Below, one piece after another: positions 37,061 through 46,081 of a DNA stretch of 50,079 nucleotides. Where the stretch lies: contig VGDE01000006.1 of NCBI GenBank assembly GCA_016869875.1, positions 1-50,079 of the forward strand, given 5' to 3'. The notes under the pieces are model-generated. The model saw nothing but the letters and a program-made list of their open reading frames with translations, made no database searches and had not been told where the DNA came from. The stretch comes from Alphaproteobacteria bacterium (GTDB taxonomy: Bacteria; Pseudomonadota; Alphaproteobacteria; Rhodobacterales; Rhodobacteraceae). Positions within the stretch are counted from its first letter, which is position 1. Each line of letters begins with the position of its first letter. Position numbers and translations under genes: made by a program.

Positions 37061-37876
37061 TCAGACCTGCCAGATACGGGGAAGGGGATCGGGACGCAGC
37101 GCCAGCAGCAGCCGGTTGATCTGCCGGCGCAGCGGCCAGCCGTCGGCAGCCAGCATCCGCAGCACCAGGCGACCGGGGGGTGCGCTGGCGGCGGCCGTGA
37201 CGCCGGGCTCGTCCAGCACGGCGCGGGCGCGGGGCAGCAGGTCGGGCGCATCGGGCGCGATCACGGCCAGCGTCGCCATGGCGGGACAGGCGCCGGTCAG
37301 TGCCTGGCCCGCCAGACGCGCCAGGGCTGCATCATCCAGGGCCAGGGCATCATGGTGAACGATCCGGCCTGCCTGTCGCACGATGCGGCGGTCGTGCAGA
37401 TGCAGCTGCGCGGGCCGCTCGCCCATGGCAAGCCGCCCCAGGACCAGCATCTCGAGCAGCAGGCAGCCGGCGCCGGGGGCCAGGTCGACGGTGGTTTCCC
37501 GCTCCAGCCGTGCGCCATCGTAGAGGATGGTTTCCTGCGGCAGCCAGTCCAGCCAGCCGTCCGCGCCCACCGTCAGTGCCACCCGCGCCTGGGCGGGACC
37601 GCCCTTGGCGCGATAGGCTCGTTCGGCCGTCTGCGTCGTGGCCAGAGTGCGCGCCTGCGGACGCAGTTCGACGCCAAAGACGATCCGGTCGTCGGCTGCC
37701 AGGCCGCCCGAGGTGTTGAGGAAGACGATCTCCGGCAGCCCGGCCGTGACGCGCGGCAGCATCGCCTTTGCCGAACCCGATTGCGCCAGATCGATGACCC
37801 CGCGCCGCCCCATGATGACATGGGCGGCACCGCGGCTGCGCTGCATGGTCGGGACGGGGACGGTGGTGTCGAACAT
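37061..37876 (-). CDS. ureD: urease accessory protein UreD
   Basis: A 271-residue UreD scaffold (UreH) that receives UreF-UreG on the apo-urease. Recognisable parts are [46 protein letters not shown] and FLPGAG-like [18 protein letters not shown]. The start is uncertain: ATG 37876 lacks a clear ribosome site, ATG 37846 (MQRSRG) also fits, and the frame is open further up. It ends one base before the ureA ATG. First gene of the urease operon. Confidence 0.92.
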   Translation of the reverse strand: MFDTTVPVPTMQRSRGAAHVIMGRRGVIDLAQSGSAKAMLPRVTAGLPEIVFLNTSGGLAADDRIVFGVELRPQARTLATTQTAERAYRAKGGPAQARVALTVGADGWLDWLPQETILYDGARLERETTVDLAPGAGCLLLEMLVLGRLAMGERPAQLHLHDRRIVRQAGRIVHHDALALDDAALARLAGQALTGACPAMATLAVIAPDAPDLLPRARAVLDEPGVTAAASAPPGRLVLRMLAADGWPLRRQINRLLLALRPDPLPRIWQV

Positions 37877-38009
37877 AGAGGCAGGGGGAGGAGCGCGCAG
37901 GGAAAGGTCAACCGGACTTGCCGGCCAATCTGCTTGCTGGTCAGGCACAAGGGACAGGTCTGCCTGTTCAATGGTCAGGGTGCCCGAAAAGCAGGCTGAC
38001 CCTGCGCGA

Positions 38010-38774
38010 TCAGATCCTCTGGTCCAGTAGCGCGTGCAGCAGGCGCTTGCGGGCCGGTGGAATGGCGCGGATCTCCACCCCGGTAAAGACATGCATCGTG
38101 CGCAGGACGGGATCGACCACGGCATGGTCGCTGACCCAGCCCCCCATCGCCAGATAGCTGCGCAGCAGGGGAGGCATCGCCGCCATGGCACGCTTGGGGT
38201 CGGGCTGGCGCAGGCGCAGCGCACGGGCAAAGCGGAACACCTTGGGCGCCTTGACGCGGGGCCACCAGCGGCGTGGGGCCAGGTGACGTTCCTTCAGCAT
38301 GGCAAAGGCTTCGGCATGGGTCTCGGGTTCGCAGCCGACGAAGCTGGAACAGCCGAACAGCATCTCGACCCCGGTATCTTCGACAAAGCGCGTCAGGGCG
38401 GCCCAGGCGATGCGGACGATGTCGGGGTCGTGGCAGTCGGGATGGATGCAAAAGCGGCCCATCTCGACCATCGGGCCATCAAAGCTGCACAACGCGTCCA
38501 GATCATAGAAGCGCGCGGAATAGCTGCGCTTGACCTGCGAACCGTCCGTCAGCGGCAGAAAGCGGAAACTGCACACCAGATCGCCACTCTGGGCGTCCTC
38601 GATCAGCATGTGGCGGCATTCGGCGTCCAGTTCGTCCGCATCCAGCCCCCGCCCGTCATCCGGCAGGCCCGTGCGCGCGACAAAGCAGCACCAGCGCAGC
38701 CGCTGGGACCGGCCAAGATCCTCGGGCGTGTCGGCCAGGCGCGCCCGATAGCGGCCCTTGCACAGCGGCTGCAT
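38010..38774 (-). CDS. GNAT N-acyltransferase, OlsB-like
   Basis: A 254-residue acyltransferase of the hemolysin/OlsB group (COG3176). Family stretches are the N-terminal LRWCCFVARTG-like region with DADELDAECRHMLI, the VEMGRFCIHPD motif and the FGCSSFVGCEPETH motif near residue 150. OlsB transfers a 3-hydroxyacyl group from ACP to ornithine, the first step to ornithine lipids; a related role is possible but no olsA neighbour is present. ATG 38774 has AAGGG 8 bases upstream; upstream Met codons in frame have no site. Confidence 0.75.
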   Translation of the reverse strand: MQPLCKGRYRARLADTPEDLGRSQRLRWCCFVARTGLPDDGRGLDADELDAECRHMLIEDAQSGDLVCSFRFLPLTDGSQVKRSYSARFYDLDALCSFDGPMVEMGRFCIHPDCHDPDIVRIAWAALTRFVEDTGVEMLFGCSSFVGCEPETHAEAFAMLKERHLAPRRWWPRVKAPKVFRFARALRLRQPDPKRAMAAMPPLLRSYLAMGGWVSDHAVVDPVLRTMHVFTGVEIRAIPPARKRLLHALLDQRI

Positions 38775-38885
38775 GAGATAAACCCTTGCTGAACATCGGG
38801 CCATCATAGCCCTGTCCTGTGTCGAAATCACGAAAGGATGCACGCATGGCGGGATATTTCATCCGCTGCTCGCGCACAGGGCAGT

Positions 38886-39983
38886 TCAGCTGCGGTCGCC
38901 CAGCACATCCTGGATGTACACCCGCTGGATCAGCACCATTGCCACGATCAGCAGCGGCGTTCCCAGGATGACGCCCACGAAACCGAACAGTCCGCCAAAG
39001 GCCACAATGGCCAGGATGGTCAGCGCGGGCGGCAACTCGACCGCATAGCGTTGGATCAGCGGCATCAGGATCTCGCCCTCGAACAACTGGATCGCCGTGA
39101 ACAGCAGCGCGACATAGATGGCCGTGTCGAGTCCCTGCGACAGCGACACAAGAACCGCAACGGCGCCCGAGGCAAAGGGGCCGACGATCGGCACGATGTT
39201 CGTGATCCCCGCGATCACCGCCAGGATGAAGGCCAAGGGTACGCCCAGCAGCCACAGCCCGATCCCCGCCAGGATCGCGATCACGACCATGTCCACGGCC
39301 TGCCCGGCCATCCAGCGCCCCAGCTTGGTCGCCAGCTCGTCCAGGATGGCCGCGGCGCGCCCCCGGTGGCGTAGCGGGACCAGCCGGATCGCGCCACGCC
39401 GATAGAGGGGGGCCTCGATCGAGACATACAGGGCCACGATCAGCATCAGAAACAGCGATGACAGGCCGCCAAAGATCGAATTGATGGCCGTGCTGGCCAT
39501 GCCGAACAGATCGGGGAGGCGTTCAGCCAGCTGGCCGGGTTCATCGTTCATGCCGGCAGTTTCCTCGACCTGCTGCGCGATGACGTCGCCCAGGTCGTTG
39601 CCGGGTAGACGCTCGTTCACCTCGTCCCAGGACCTTGGCAGGGCGTCCACCAGGTCGCGGAACTGTTCCGCGATCGAAGGCCCGGCCAGGCGCACCACGC
39701 CCGCCACCGCCCCGATCACCAGCAAGAGAACGGCCACCACGCCCAGCTTGACGTTCAGCCCCAGCAGATGATTCAGGCCATGCGCCCCCGCGCGCAGGGC
39801 GATGGCGATGAGGATGGCCGCAAAGACCAGCAGCAGGATGTCCGACCAGAACCAGGCGGCCCCCACCAGCAGCAGGATCGCGACCCCCGCCACCAGCGTG
39901 CCCGTCGTCAGCGCCCGCTCGGGCGAGGCCGGAACGGAGGGCTGCCCCGTGTCATGCGTGGGCTGGGGGTGCAGATCGGTCAT
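38886..39983 (-). CDS. AI-2E family transporter
   Basis: A 365-residue membrane protein of the PerM/YdiK family, with two N-terminal segments, a periplasmic-type soluble stretch (about 105-170), and five or six C-terminal segments including the family motif [11 protein letters not shown] and [23 protein letters not shown]. Members are Na+/H+ or small-molecule transporters; 'AI-2' export is shown for few, so substrate is unknown. It is divergent from ndk. Confidence 0.88.
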   Translation of the reverse strand: MTDLHPQPTHDTGQPSVPASPERALTTGTLVAGVAILLLVGAAWFWSDILLLVFAAILIAIALRAGAHGLNHLLGLNVKLGVVAVLLLVIGAVAGVVRLAGPSIAEQFRDLVDALPRSWDEVNERLPGNDLGDVIAQQVEETAGMNDEPGQLAERLPDLFGMASTAINSIFGGLSSLFLMLIVALYVSIEAPLYRRGAIRLVPLRHRGRAAAILDELATKLGRWMAGQAVDMVVIAILAGIGLWLLGVPLAFILAVIAGITNIVPIVGPFASGAVAVLVSLSQGLDTAIYVALLFTAIQLFEGEILMPLIQRYAVELPPALTILAIVAFGGLFGFVGVILGTPLLIVAMVLIQRVYIQDVLGDRS

Positions 39984-40136
39984 GGGGGGGATTCCTGCTG
40001 GTGGCGCCGCCCACTCAAGCCTCGGCAGAGGCCGGAGGTTCCCCCTGTCGCCCGCTTGCCGGGGCGGGCCAAGCCTGCTAACCGGACGCGGATTTCCGTC
40101 AGTGCGGGTCCTGCCCGCCGATCAGAGGTAAATGAC

Positions 40137-40559
40137 ATGGCCACCGAACGCACGCTTTCCATCATCAAGCCCGATGCCACCCGCCGCAACCTGACCGGCA
40201 AGATCAACGCCAAGTTCGAGGATGCCGGACTGCGCATCGTCGCGCAAAAGCGCATCAAGCTGTCGGCCGAGCAGGCGGGCAAGTTCTATGAGGTCCACAA
40301 GGACCGCCCCTTCTACGGCGAACTGGTCGAGTTCATGGCCTCCGAGCCCGTCATCGTTCAGGTGCTGGAAGGCGAGAACGCCATCGCCAAGAACCGCGAA
40401 GTGATGGGCGCCACCAACCCGGCCAATGCCGACGAAGGCACCATCCGCAAGGAATTCGCCCTGTCGATGGGCGAAAATTCGGTCCACGGCTCGGACGCGC
40501 CGGAAACCGCCAAGGAAGAGATCGCCTTCTTCTTCTCGGGTCTCGAACTGGTGGGCTGA
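40137..40559 (+). CDS. ndk: nucleoside diphosphate kinase
   Basis: A 140-residue kinase that equalises nucleoside triphosphate pools. [21 protein letters not shown] at the start and the catalytic His in [13 protein letters not shown] 40137 has AGAGGT upstream; the frame is open further upstream over the AI-2E promoter but does not match the family. Confidence 0.98.
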   Translation: MATERTLSIIKPDATRRNLTGKINAKFEDAGLRIVAQKRIKLSAEQAGKFYEVHKDRPFYGELVEFMASEPVIVQVLEGENAIAKNREVMGATNPANADEGTIRKEFALSMGENSVHGSDAPETAKEEIAFFFSGLELVG

Positions 40560-40585
40560 GGCCGGCCTGTTTTGGTGAACTGCGG

Positions 40586-40612
40586 AAAAGGGGCCGGTCG
40601 CGGCCCCTTTTT
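40586..40612 (+). terminator. rho-independent terminator of ndk
   Basis: A 10-bp stem AAAAGGGGCC / GGCCCCTTTT with a six-base loop, ending in five T. Confidence 0.9.
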
Positions 40613-40701
40613 CTTTGCGCCCGCGGCGACGCCTGTCGGTTGCGGCAGAACCACGCAACGGCTATGCCCGTCAGGAATGCAATGATTTCAGGGGGAGTGC
40701 C

Positions 40702-41628
40702 ATGCGGGCATTCGTGTTTCCGGGGCAGGGCGCGCAAACGATCGGCATGGGGCGCGAACTGGCCGAAGCCTATCCTGCCGCCCGTGACGTTTTCGATGAG
40801 GTCGACGAGGCGCTTGGCGAAAAGCTGTCGGACCTGATCTGGCAGGGCGATGCCGACACGCTGACACTGACCCAGAACGCGCAGCCGGCGCTGATGGCCA
40901 CGTCGCTTGCGGCCTTTCGCGCGCTGGAGGCCGAAGGCATCAACATCATGGACGCCAACTTCGTGGCAGGCCATTCTCTGGGCGAATATTCGGCGCTCTG
41001 CGCCGCGGGCGCGCTGACGCTGGCGGATACGGCGCGGCTGCTGCGGCTGCGCGGGCAGGCCATGCAGGAGGCCGTGCCGGTGGGCGTGGGCGCAATGGCC
41101 GCGATCCTGGGGCTGGACTTCGAGACGGTGGACCGCATCGCCCGCGAGATCGGTGGCGACGAGGTCGTTCAGGCCGCCAACGACAATGATCCGGCCCAGG
41201 TCGTGATCTCGGGCCACAAGGGTGCGGTCGAGGCCGCCGCCGAGGCCATGAAGGCGGCCGGCGCCAAGCGGGCCCTGATGCTGCCGGTGTCGGCGCCCTT
41301 TCACTCGGTGCTGATGCAGCCGGCGGCGGCGGCCATGGCCGATGCATTGGCCGGCGTGGACATCCAGCCGCCGGCCGTGCCGCTGATCGCCAATGTGCGG
41401 GCCGAGGCGGTGATCGAACCCGGCGCCATCCGCCGCCTGCTGGTCGAGCAGGTGACAGGTACCGTGCGCTGGCGCGAATCCGTGGCCAACATGGCCGCGG
41501 CCGGCGTGACCGAGTTCTGGGAGATCGGGGCCGGCAAGGCCTTGTCCGGAATGATCCGGCGGATCGCCAAGGATGCGGCGGTCCGCAACATCGGCGCACC
41601 CGGCGATATCGCGGCATTGAAGGGCTGA
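40702..41628 (+). CDS. fabD: malonyl-CoA:ACP transacylase
   Basis: A 308-residue FabD that loads malonate on ACP for fatty acid synthesis. N-terminal FVFPGQGAQTIGMG, nucleophile Ser92 in GHSLGEYSALC, second catalytic His in SAPFHSVLM. ATG 40702 follows GGGGGAG. First gene of fabD-fabG-acpP. Confidence 0.97.
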   Translation: MRAFVFPGQGAQTIGMGRELAEAYPAARDVFDEVDEALGEKLSDLIWQGDADTLTLTQNAQPALMATSLAAFRALEAEGINIMDANFVAGHSLGEYSALCAAGALTLADTARLLRLRGQAMQEAVPVGVGAMAAILGLDFETVDRIAREIGGDEVVQAANDNDPAQVVISGHKGAVEAAAEAMKAAGAKRALMLPVSAPFHSVLMQPAAAAMADALAGVDIQPPAVPLIANVRAEAVIEPGAIRRLLVEQVTGTVRWRESVANMAAAGVTEFWEIGAGKALSGMIRRIAKDAAVRNIGAPGDIAALKG

Positions 41629-41691
41629 GGGCGGATCGGGGCCGCTGCCCCGGACCCCCCGTGTTATCTGGACAATGAAAAAGAGGCTGGG

Positions 41692-42429
41692 ATGTTCGAT
41701 CTGACGGGGAAGACGGCGCTGGTGACGGGCGCTTCGGGCGGGATCGGCGGCGCGATTGCCGAGGCGCTGCATGGGGCGGGGGCCGCGGTTGCGCTGTCGG
41801 GCACGCGTGAGGCGCCGCTGCGCGAACTGGCCGAAAGGCTGGGCGAGCGGGCGCATGTCGTGACGGCCAACCTGGGCGACCCCGAATCGGTGGCAGCACT
41901 GCCGAAGGCCGCGGCCGAGGCGATGGGTGGGGTGGACATCCTGGTGAACAATGCCGGGATCACCCGCGACAACCTGTTCATGCGCATGTCGGACGAGGAA
42001 TGGGCGCAGGTGCTGGACGTGAACCTGACCAGCGTCTTCAAGCTGTCGCGCGGCGTCCTGCGCGGCATGATGAAGGCGCGCTGGGGGCGGATCGTCAACA
42101 TTACTTCGGTCGTGGGGGTGACGGGCAATCCGGGACAGGGCAATTATGCCGCGGCCAAGGCCGGGCTTGTCGGCATGTCGAAATCGCTGGCCTACGAGGT
42201 CGCCAGCCGCGGGATCACCGTGAACTGCGTGGCGCCGGGCTTCATCGCGACCGCAATGACCGACAAGCTGAACGACGAGCAGAAGAGCAAGATCCTGACG
42301 CAGATCCCGGCCGGCCGGATGGGCAGCCCCGAGGAGATCGCGGCCGCCGTCCTGTACCTGGCCAGCCCCGAGGCCAGCTATGTCACGGGGGCCACCCTGC
42401 ATGTGAATGGCGGCATGGCAATGGTCTGA
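41692..42429 (+). CDS. fabG: 3-oxoacyl-ACP reductase
   Basis: A 245-residue short-chain dehydrogenase that reduces beta-ketoacyl-ACP with NADPH. Cofactor motif TGASGGIGGAIA, NNAG at about residue 85, catalytic Ser in NITSVVGVTG and Tyr-Lys in YAAAKAG. The neighbours fabD and acpP settle the paralogue question. Confidence 0.97.
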   Translation: MFDLTGKTALVTGASGGIGGAIAEALHGAGAAVALSGTREAPLRELAERLGERAHVVTANLGDPESVAALPKAAAEAMGGVDILVNNAGITRDNLFMRMSDEEWAQVLDVNLTSVFKLSRGVLRGMMKARWGRIVNITSVVGVTGNPGQGNYAAAKAGLVGMSKSLAYEVASRGITVNCVAPGFIATAMTDKLNDEQKSKILTQIPAGRMGSPEEIAAAVLYLASPEASYVTGATLHVNGGMAMV

Positions 42430-42476
42430 GACGGCTGTCGCCTCTGCAACGCCGGCAGGAATCCGTGCGAAATCGG

Positions 42477-42504
42477 TTGCATGAAGGTTCACGGGTGCTA
42501 TATC
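42477..42504 (+). promoter_or_regulatory. promoter of acpP
   Basis: TTGCAT (42477-42482), 16-base spacer, TATATC (42499-42504), about 95 bases before the acpP ATG. This gives acpP its own start, in line with its high level relative to fabD and fabG. Same layout as the rpsF promoter. Confidence 0.45.
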
Positions 42505-42598
42505 CCCCGCTTTAGCAGCAGGGGAACCGCCCTGTGCTGAACCGGACCGCGTGTCCGTGCAAAACTTGGGCGGATGCCCGCGAGAATGAGGATATGAC

Positions 42599-42832
42599 AT
42601 GAGCGATATCGCTGATCGCGTGAAGAAGATCGTGGTCGAGCATCTGGGTGTCGATGAGGACAAGGTGGTCGAATCCGCTTCGTTCATCGACGATCTGGGC
42701 GCCGACAGTCTCGACACCGTCGAACTGGTCATGGCTTTCGAGGAAGAGTTCGGGATCGAGATCCCCGATGACGCCGCCGAAACCATCCAGACGGTTGGTG
42801 ATGCGGTAAGCTTCATCAAGGGCGCGGTCTGA
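42599..42832 (+). CDS. acpP: acyl carrier protein
   Basis: A 77-residue acidic ACP. Ser37 in [15 protein letters not shown] carries the phosphopantetheine arm. Length and four-helix pattern are standard. Confidence 0.98.
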   Translation: MSDIADRVKKIVVEHLGVDEDKVVESASFIDDLGADSLDTVELVMAFEEEFGIEIPDDAAETIQTVGDAVSFIKGAV

Positions 42833-42871
42833 TCTGACGCTCTTGGCCACGCCCTTGTGCGGCGGCCTGAG

Positions 42872-42903
42872 ACGGCGCCCCCGAATGGGAGGCGCCGTTT
42901 TTT
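42872..42903 (+). terminator. rho-independent terminator of acpP
   Basis: An 8-bp stem ACGGCGCC / GGCGCCGT with an 11-base loop that can partly pair, followed by six T. Confidence 0.9.
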
Positions 42904-42975
42904 CTTGTCCGGAACCGGCCTTGCCGGCGCGGTGTTGTCTGCCCGAACCCGGGGCATCCCGGACAAAAGGAGACA

Positions 42976-43452
42976 ATGATGGCCGTGAACGTTCAGGGAC
43001 TGAGCGACAATGCCCGCAAGACTGCGACAACCGAACTGAATGCCCGCTTGGCTGACGGGCTGGCCTTGGCGATGGCAATCAAGCAGGCGCACTGGAACCT
43101 CAAGGGGCGCAACTTCATCGCCGTGCACGAGTTGCTGGACACCGTCCATGCCAACCTGGTCGCGCATCTGGATGTCATGGCCGAGCGCGTGCAGATCCTG
43201 GATGGCGTCGCCATCGGCACGGCCGAGCGAGTGGCCGAGGCCAGCAGCCTTGCGCCCTATCCCGTCGACCTGACCAAGTCGGACGACCATATCCGCGCGA
43301 TCTGCGACAGGATGCGCGACCACGGAGCCAAGCTGCGCGCCGCCATCGACACGACGGAAGACGCAGGCGACGCCGACACCGCCGACGTGTTCACCGCAGC
43401 CTCTCGGACGGCGGACAAGGACCTGTGGTTTATGCAAAGCCATCTGGAGTGA
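42976..43452 (+). CDS. dps: Dps-family DNA-binding ferritin
   Basis: A 158-residue Dps. The signature AIKQAHWNLKGRNFIAVHELLD and the ferroxidase-site LDVMAERVQILDG are present. It forms 12-mers that oxidise and store iron with peroxide and protect DNA. The ribosome site AAAAGGAG precedes a double ATG (42976 and 42979). Confidence 0.95.
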   Translation: MMAVNVQGLSDNARKTATTELNARLADGLALAMAIKQAHWNLKGRNFIAVHELLDTVHANLVAHLDVMAERVQILDGVAIGTAERVAEASSLAPYPVDLTKSDDHIRAICDRMRDHGAKLRAAIDTTEDAGDADTADVFTAASRTADKDLWFMQSHLE

Positions 43453-43475
43453 TGGCACGCAGATGGTGACAGATG

Positions 43476-43501
43476 ACGGGCGCCGCTGCGGCGCCCGTTT
43501 T
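43476..43501 (+). terminator. rho-independent terminator of dps
   Basis: A perfect 9-bp stem ACGGGCGCC / GGCGCCCGT with a five-base loop and a short T-run. It also lies at the 3' end of the convergent sulfotransferase gene. Confidence 0.85.
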
Positions 43502-43503
43502 CG

Positions 43504-44322
43504 TCAGCGTCCCAGCTTGGCGTGGACCTCGTCCAGGTCAACCTCGCCCAAGGGCATCTTGTTGTCCGGATTGTCGAAGTCATAGCGGAAGAGCTGGAAG
43601 TCGTCCTTGTAGATTTCCCAGATCAGGTGGCGCGACAGGTCGTCGAAATACTCGCTGACCTTGTGGGCGCGCTTGGGACCGTGGCCTTCGGATTCGTTGA
43701 ACCGCGGCACCTGGGCCAGATCCACCGGAACAGGCGTTTCGGCGTCATCCAGCACCTTCTGCATGCCGTCGTTGAAGGTTTCGGTAAAGAAGATCTGGTC
43801 GTAGTGCCCGCCGTTCACGATAAAGGTCGCGATATGGCCTGACATCGCGGACCAGTGGATGTCCGGCTCCATCGGCTTGCGAAAGCGGATGGTGTCGCGG
43901 GCAAACAGCAGAAATCGGCGGAAGCTGGCCACCTGGTCGAAATCGAACCCGTTGTCCGGGCTGCCCACGTCGATGCCATAGCGCTGCATCAGTTGCGGGA
44001 CCAGGTTGCCGCGGTAACGCCGGCCGTTCCGCTGGATCCCGGCGATCTTGTCGAAGAAGGAGGACAGGATGCGGGCGTAAGGGTTGCGGACGCAGGTAAA
44101 GGTGGTGGCGGCCTGCGCGCGTACCGCATGCTCGATTGCGCCGTGGCTATGCTCTTGCGCCCATTTGTGCATGCCGCCCGTCGAGTCGTGGATGTCCCCG
44201 TCGAAAAAGCGCCCGTGATCCGAATAAAACATGATCTGACCGATGGTCGAGCATGCGCATTTCGGCACCACCCGATAGATCATGCTTTCGCTTTCCGTCA
44301 TCCAGACGCCGGGAAAACCCAT
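43504..44322 (-). CDS. sulfotransferase family protein
   Basis: A 272-residue protein of the Golgi-type carbohydrate sulfotransferase group (sulfotransferase family 2). The PAPS 5'-phosphosulfate loop is VPKCACSTIG (about residue 20) and the 3'-phosphate motif is CVRNPYARILSSFFDK (about residue 80). No signal peptide, so it should act in the cytoplasm on a lipid-linked or soluble sugar, or similar. ATG 44322 follows GGAGAAG; an upstream ATG at 44394 reads into the AT-rich promoter region. It is divergent from a GT14-type glycosyltransferase, which suggests a shared glycan. Confidence 0.82.
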   Translation of the reverse strand: MGFPGVWMTESESMIYRVVPKCACSTIGQIMFYSDHGRFFDGDIHDSTGGMHKWAQEHSHGAIEHAVRAQAATTFTCVRNPYARILSSFFDKIAGIQRNGRRYRGNLVPQLMQRYGIDVGSPDNGFDFDQVASFRRFLLFARDTIRFRKPMEPDIHWSAMSGHIATFIVNGGHYDQIFFTETFNDGMQKVLDDAETPVPVDLAQVPRFNESEGHGPKRAHKVSEYFDDLSRHLIWEIYKDDFQLFRYDFDNPDNKMPLGEVDLDEVHAKLGR

Positions 44323-44491
44323 TCTGACACTTCTCCGTTCATAGCTTCCGGGACAAGAAGGCGAGATGTCCGGCCTTGGTGCTGCTTGTTCCATCGCGAA
44401 AAATGGTTACACACACAAACCAAAACCCACAGACATTTTCAACGCCTTACCTCTAATTGAACGCAATCAGTCAGCGGGAAGCCTGCAGCAC
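44323..44491. other. divergent promoter region between sulfotransferase and glycosyltransferase genes
   Basis: 169 bases, notably AT-rich at 44400-44470 compared with the surrounding coding DNA. It has ACAC-type repeats but no clear operator. Promoters for both genes must lie here; I could not fix either with confidence. Confidence 0.45.
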
Positions 44492-46069
44492 ATGGCCCGA
44501 ATAGCCTTCATCCTGCTTACCCACAAGGACCCGCAAGGGATCATCGCCCAGGCCCGCCGCCTGACCGCAACGGGTGATTTCGTGTCGATCCACTTTGACA
44601 AGCGTGCGCCCCAGGCGATGTACCAGCAGATCAAGGACGCGCTAGGCGATCATCCGGGGGTGACTTTTGCCGCGCGGCGCATGAAATGCGGCTGGGGGGA
44701 ATGGTCGCTGGTCGCCGCCACGCTGGAGGCGCTGCGCGCGGCCGAGGCGGCCTTTCCGCAGGCCACGCATTTCTACATGCTGTCGGGCGATTGCATGCCG
44801 GTCAAGTCGGCCGAATTTGCACGGTCCTTTCTGGATGCCGAGGATTGCGATTACATCGAAAGCTTCGATTTCTTCGAAAGCGACTGGATCAAGACCGGCT
44901 TCAAGGAAGAACGGCTGATCTACCGGCATATCTTCAACGAGCGCACGCAGAAATGGCTGTTCTACAGCAGCTTCAACCTGCAGCACCGCCTTGGCCTGAA
45001 GCGCGAGGTGCCCAAGGACCTGCAGGTGATGATCGGGTCGCAATGGTGGTGCCTGCGCCGCCAGACGGTCGAATCGATCCTTGAACTGATCCGCCAGCGG
45101 CCCGAGATCGTGCGTTTCTTCAGCACGACCTGGATCCCGGACGAGACGTTTTTCCAGACCCTGGTAGCCCATCTGGTGCCGCGCACGCAGATCCGCACCC
45201 GGACCCTGACCTTTCTGATCTTTACCGACTACGGGATGCCGGTCACCTTCTACAACGACCATTTCGACCTGCTGCTGCGCCAGAACTACCTGTTCGCGCG
45301 CAAGATCAGCCCCGAGGCGCTGGAGCTGCGCGCCCGGCTGGGCGCCCTGTGGCAGACCGAGGGGTTGGACTTTCCCATCGCAGCCGAAGGCCGGCGGCTG
45401 TTCAGCTTTCTGACCGGACGGGGACGGATCGGACGCCGCTTTGCCCCACGGTTCTGGGAAACCGACAGCAGCCTGGGCAATGAGCGGATCGTGCACATCA
45501 TCGTCGCCAAGAAATGGCACGTCGCCAAGCGGCTGACAGCCGCCATCCGGCAGCGCACGAACATTCCGGCGGTGGACTACATCTTCAACGAACATGACGC
45601 GAACCTGCCCGAGATGGGCGGAATCGCCTCGTCCCTTGGCAAGCGTGAGCGGCACCGGCGGGCGCTGGTCAAGCTGTTGTTCGACCAGTTCGAGGCCAAG
45701 AACCTGGTGTTCTGCGTGGACCCGTCGGCACTGAGCCTGATCGCGGATTTCAACGGCGACCGGGCCGAGACGCGGGTCCTGTTCGTGGACAGCCGCTTTG
45801 ACGACAGCTACGTCCGCGGCCACATGGGGCGCGTGGGCCTGGTCAGCGCGGATGCCCCGGCCGAGGTCGCCGACAGGCTGCTGCCGGTCGTGCGCAGCGA
45901 TCTGGAGCACGAGGCCGACCGCCTGAAGGAGGCGGGCCTTGCCCGCCTGTCCACAGTGTCGGAAAGCGCGCCGCTTGAACGGAATGCCGCGGCCATCGCG
46001 GCCTTTCTGGACATTCCGGTCGACGAAGGGCGCGCCCTGGCCGAAACCCCCTATCTTTTCGCGGACTAG
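44492..46069 (+). CDS. beta-1,6-N-acetylglucosaminyltransferase-like (GT14) with unknown C-terminal domain
   Basis: A 525-residue protein. Residues 1-270 match core-2/I-branching enzymes (Branch, GT14): ARIAFILLTHKDP, VSIHFDKRAP, HFYMLSGDCMPVKS and WWCLRRQTVESIL, WIPDETFFQT. Residues from about 290 to 525 form a second domain that seems to be the Rhodobacterales-specific DUF5928; it has a possible P-loop-like start but I cannot assign it. No membrane anchor is seen. Upstream ATG codons in frame lie in AT-rich promoter DNA, so ATG 44492 is preferred. Probably builds or branches a surface glycan together with the divergent sulfotransferase (inference). Confidence 0.8.
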   Translation: MARIAFILLTHKDPQGIIAQARRLTATGDFVSIHFDKRAPQAMYQQIKDALGDHPGVTFAARRMKCGWGEWSLVAATLEALRAAEAAFPQATHFYMLSGDCMPVKSAEFARSFLDAEDCDYIESFDFFESDWIKTGFKEERLIYRHIFNERTQKWLFYSSFNLQHRLGLKREVPKDLQVMIGSQWWCLRRQTVESILELIRQRPEIVRFFSTTWIPDETFFQTLVAHLVPRTQIRTRTLTFLIFTDYGMPVTFYNDHFDLLLRQNYLFARKISPEALELRARLGALWQTEGLDFPIAAEGRRLFSFLTGRGRIGRRFAPRFWETDSSLGNERIVHIIVAKKWHVAKRLTAAIRQRTNIPAVDYIFNEHDANLPEMGGIASSLGKRERHRRALVKLLFDQFEAKNLVFCVDPSALSLIADFNGDRAETRVLFVDSRFDDSYVRGHMGRVGLVSADAPAEVADRLLPVVRSDLEHEADRLKEAGLARLSTVSESAPLERNAAAIAAFLDIPVDEGRALAETPYLFAD

Positions 46070-46081
46070 AAAGGTTCCTCC

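Noticed and set aside
40351..43458. Minus-strand open frame of 1035 codons across ndk, fabD, fabG, acpP and dps
   Set aside because: It crosses five well-supported genes on the other strand, three terminators and their intergenic regions. A GC-driven artefact.
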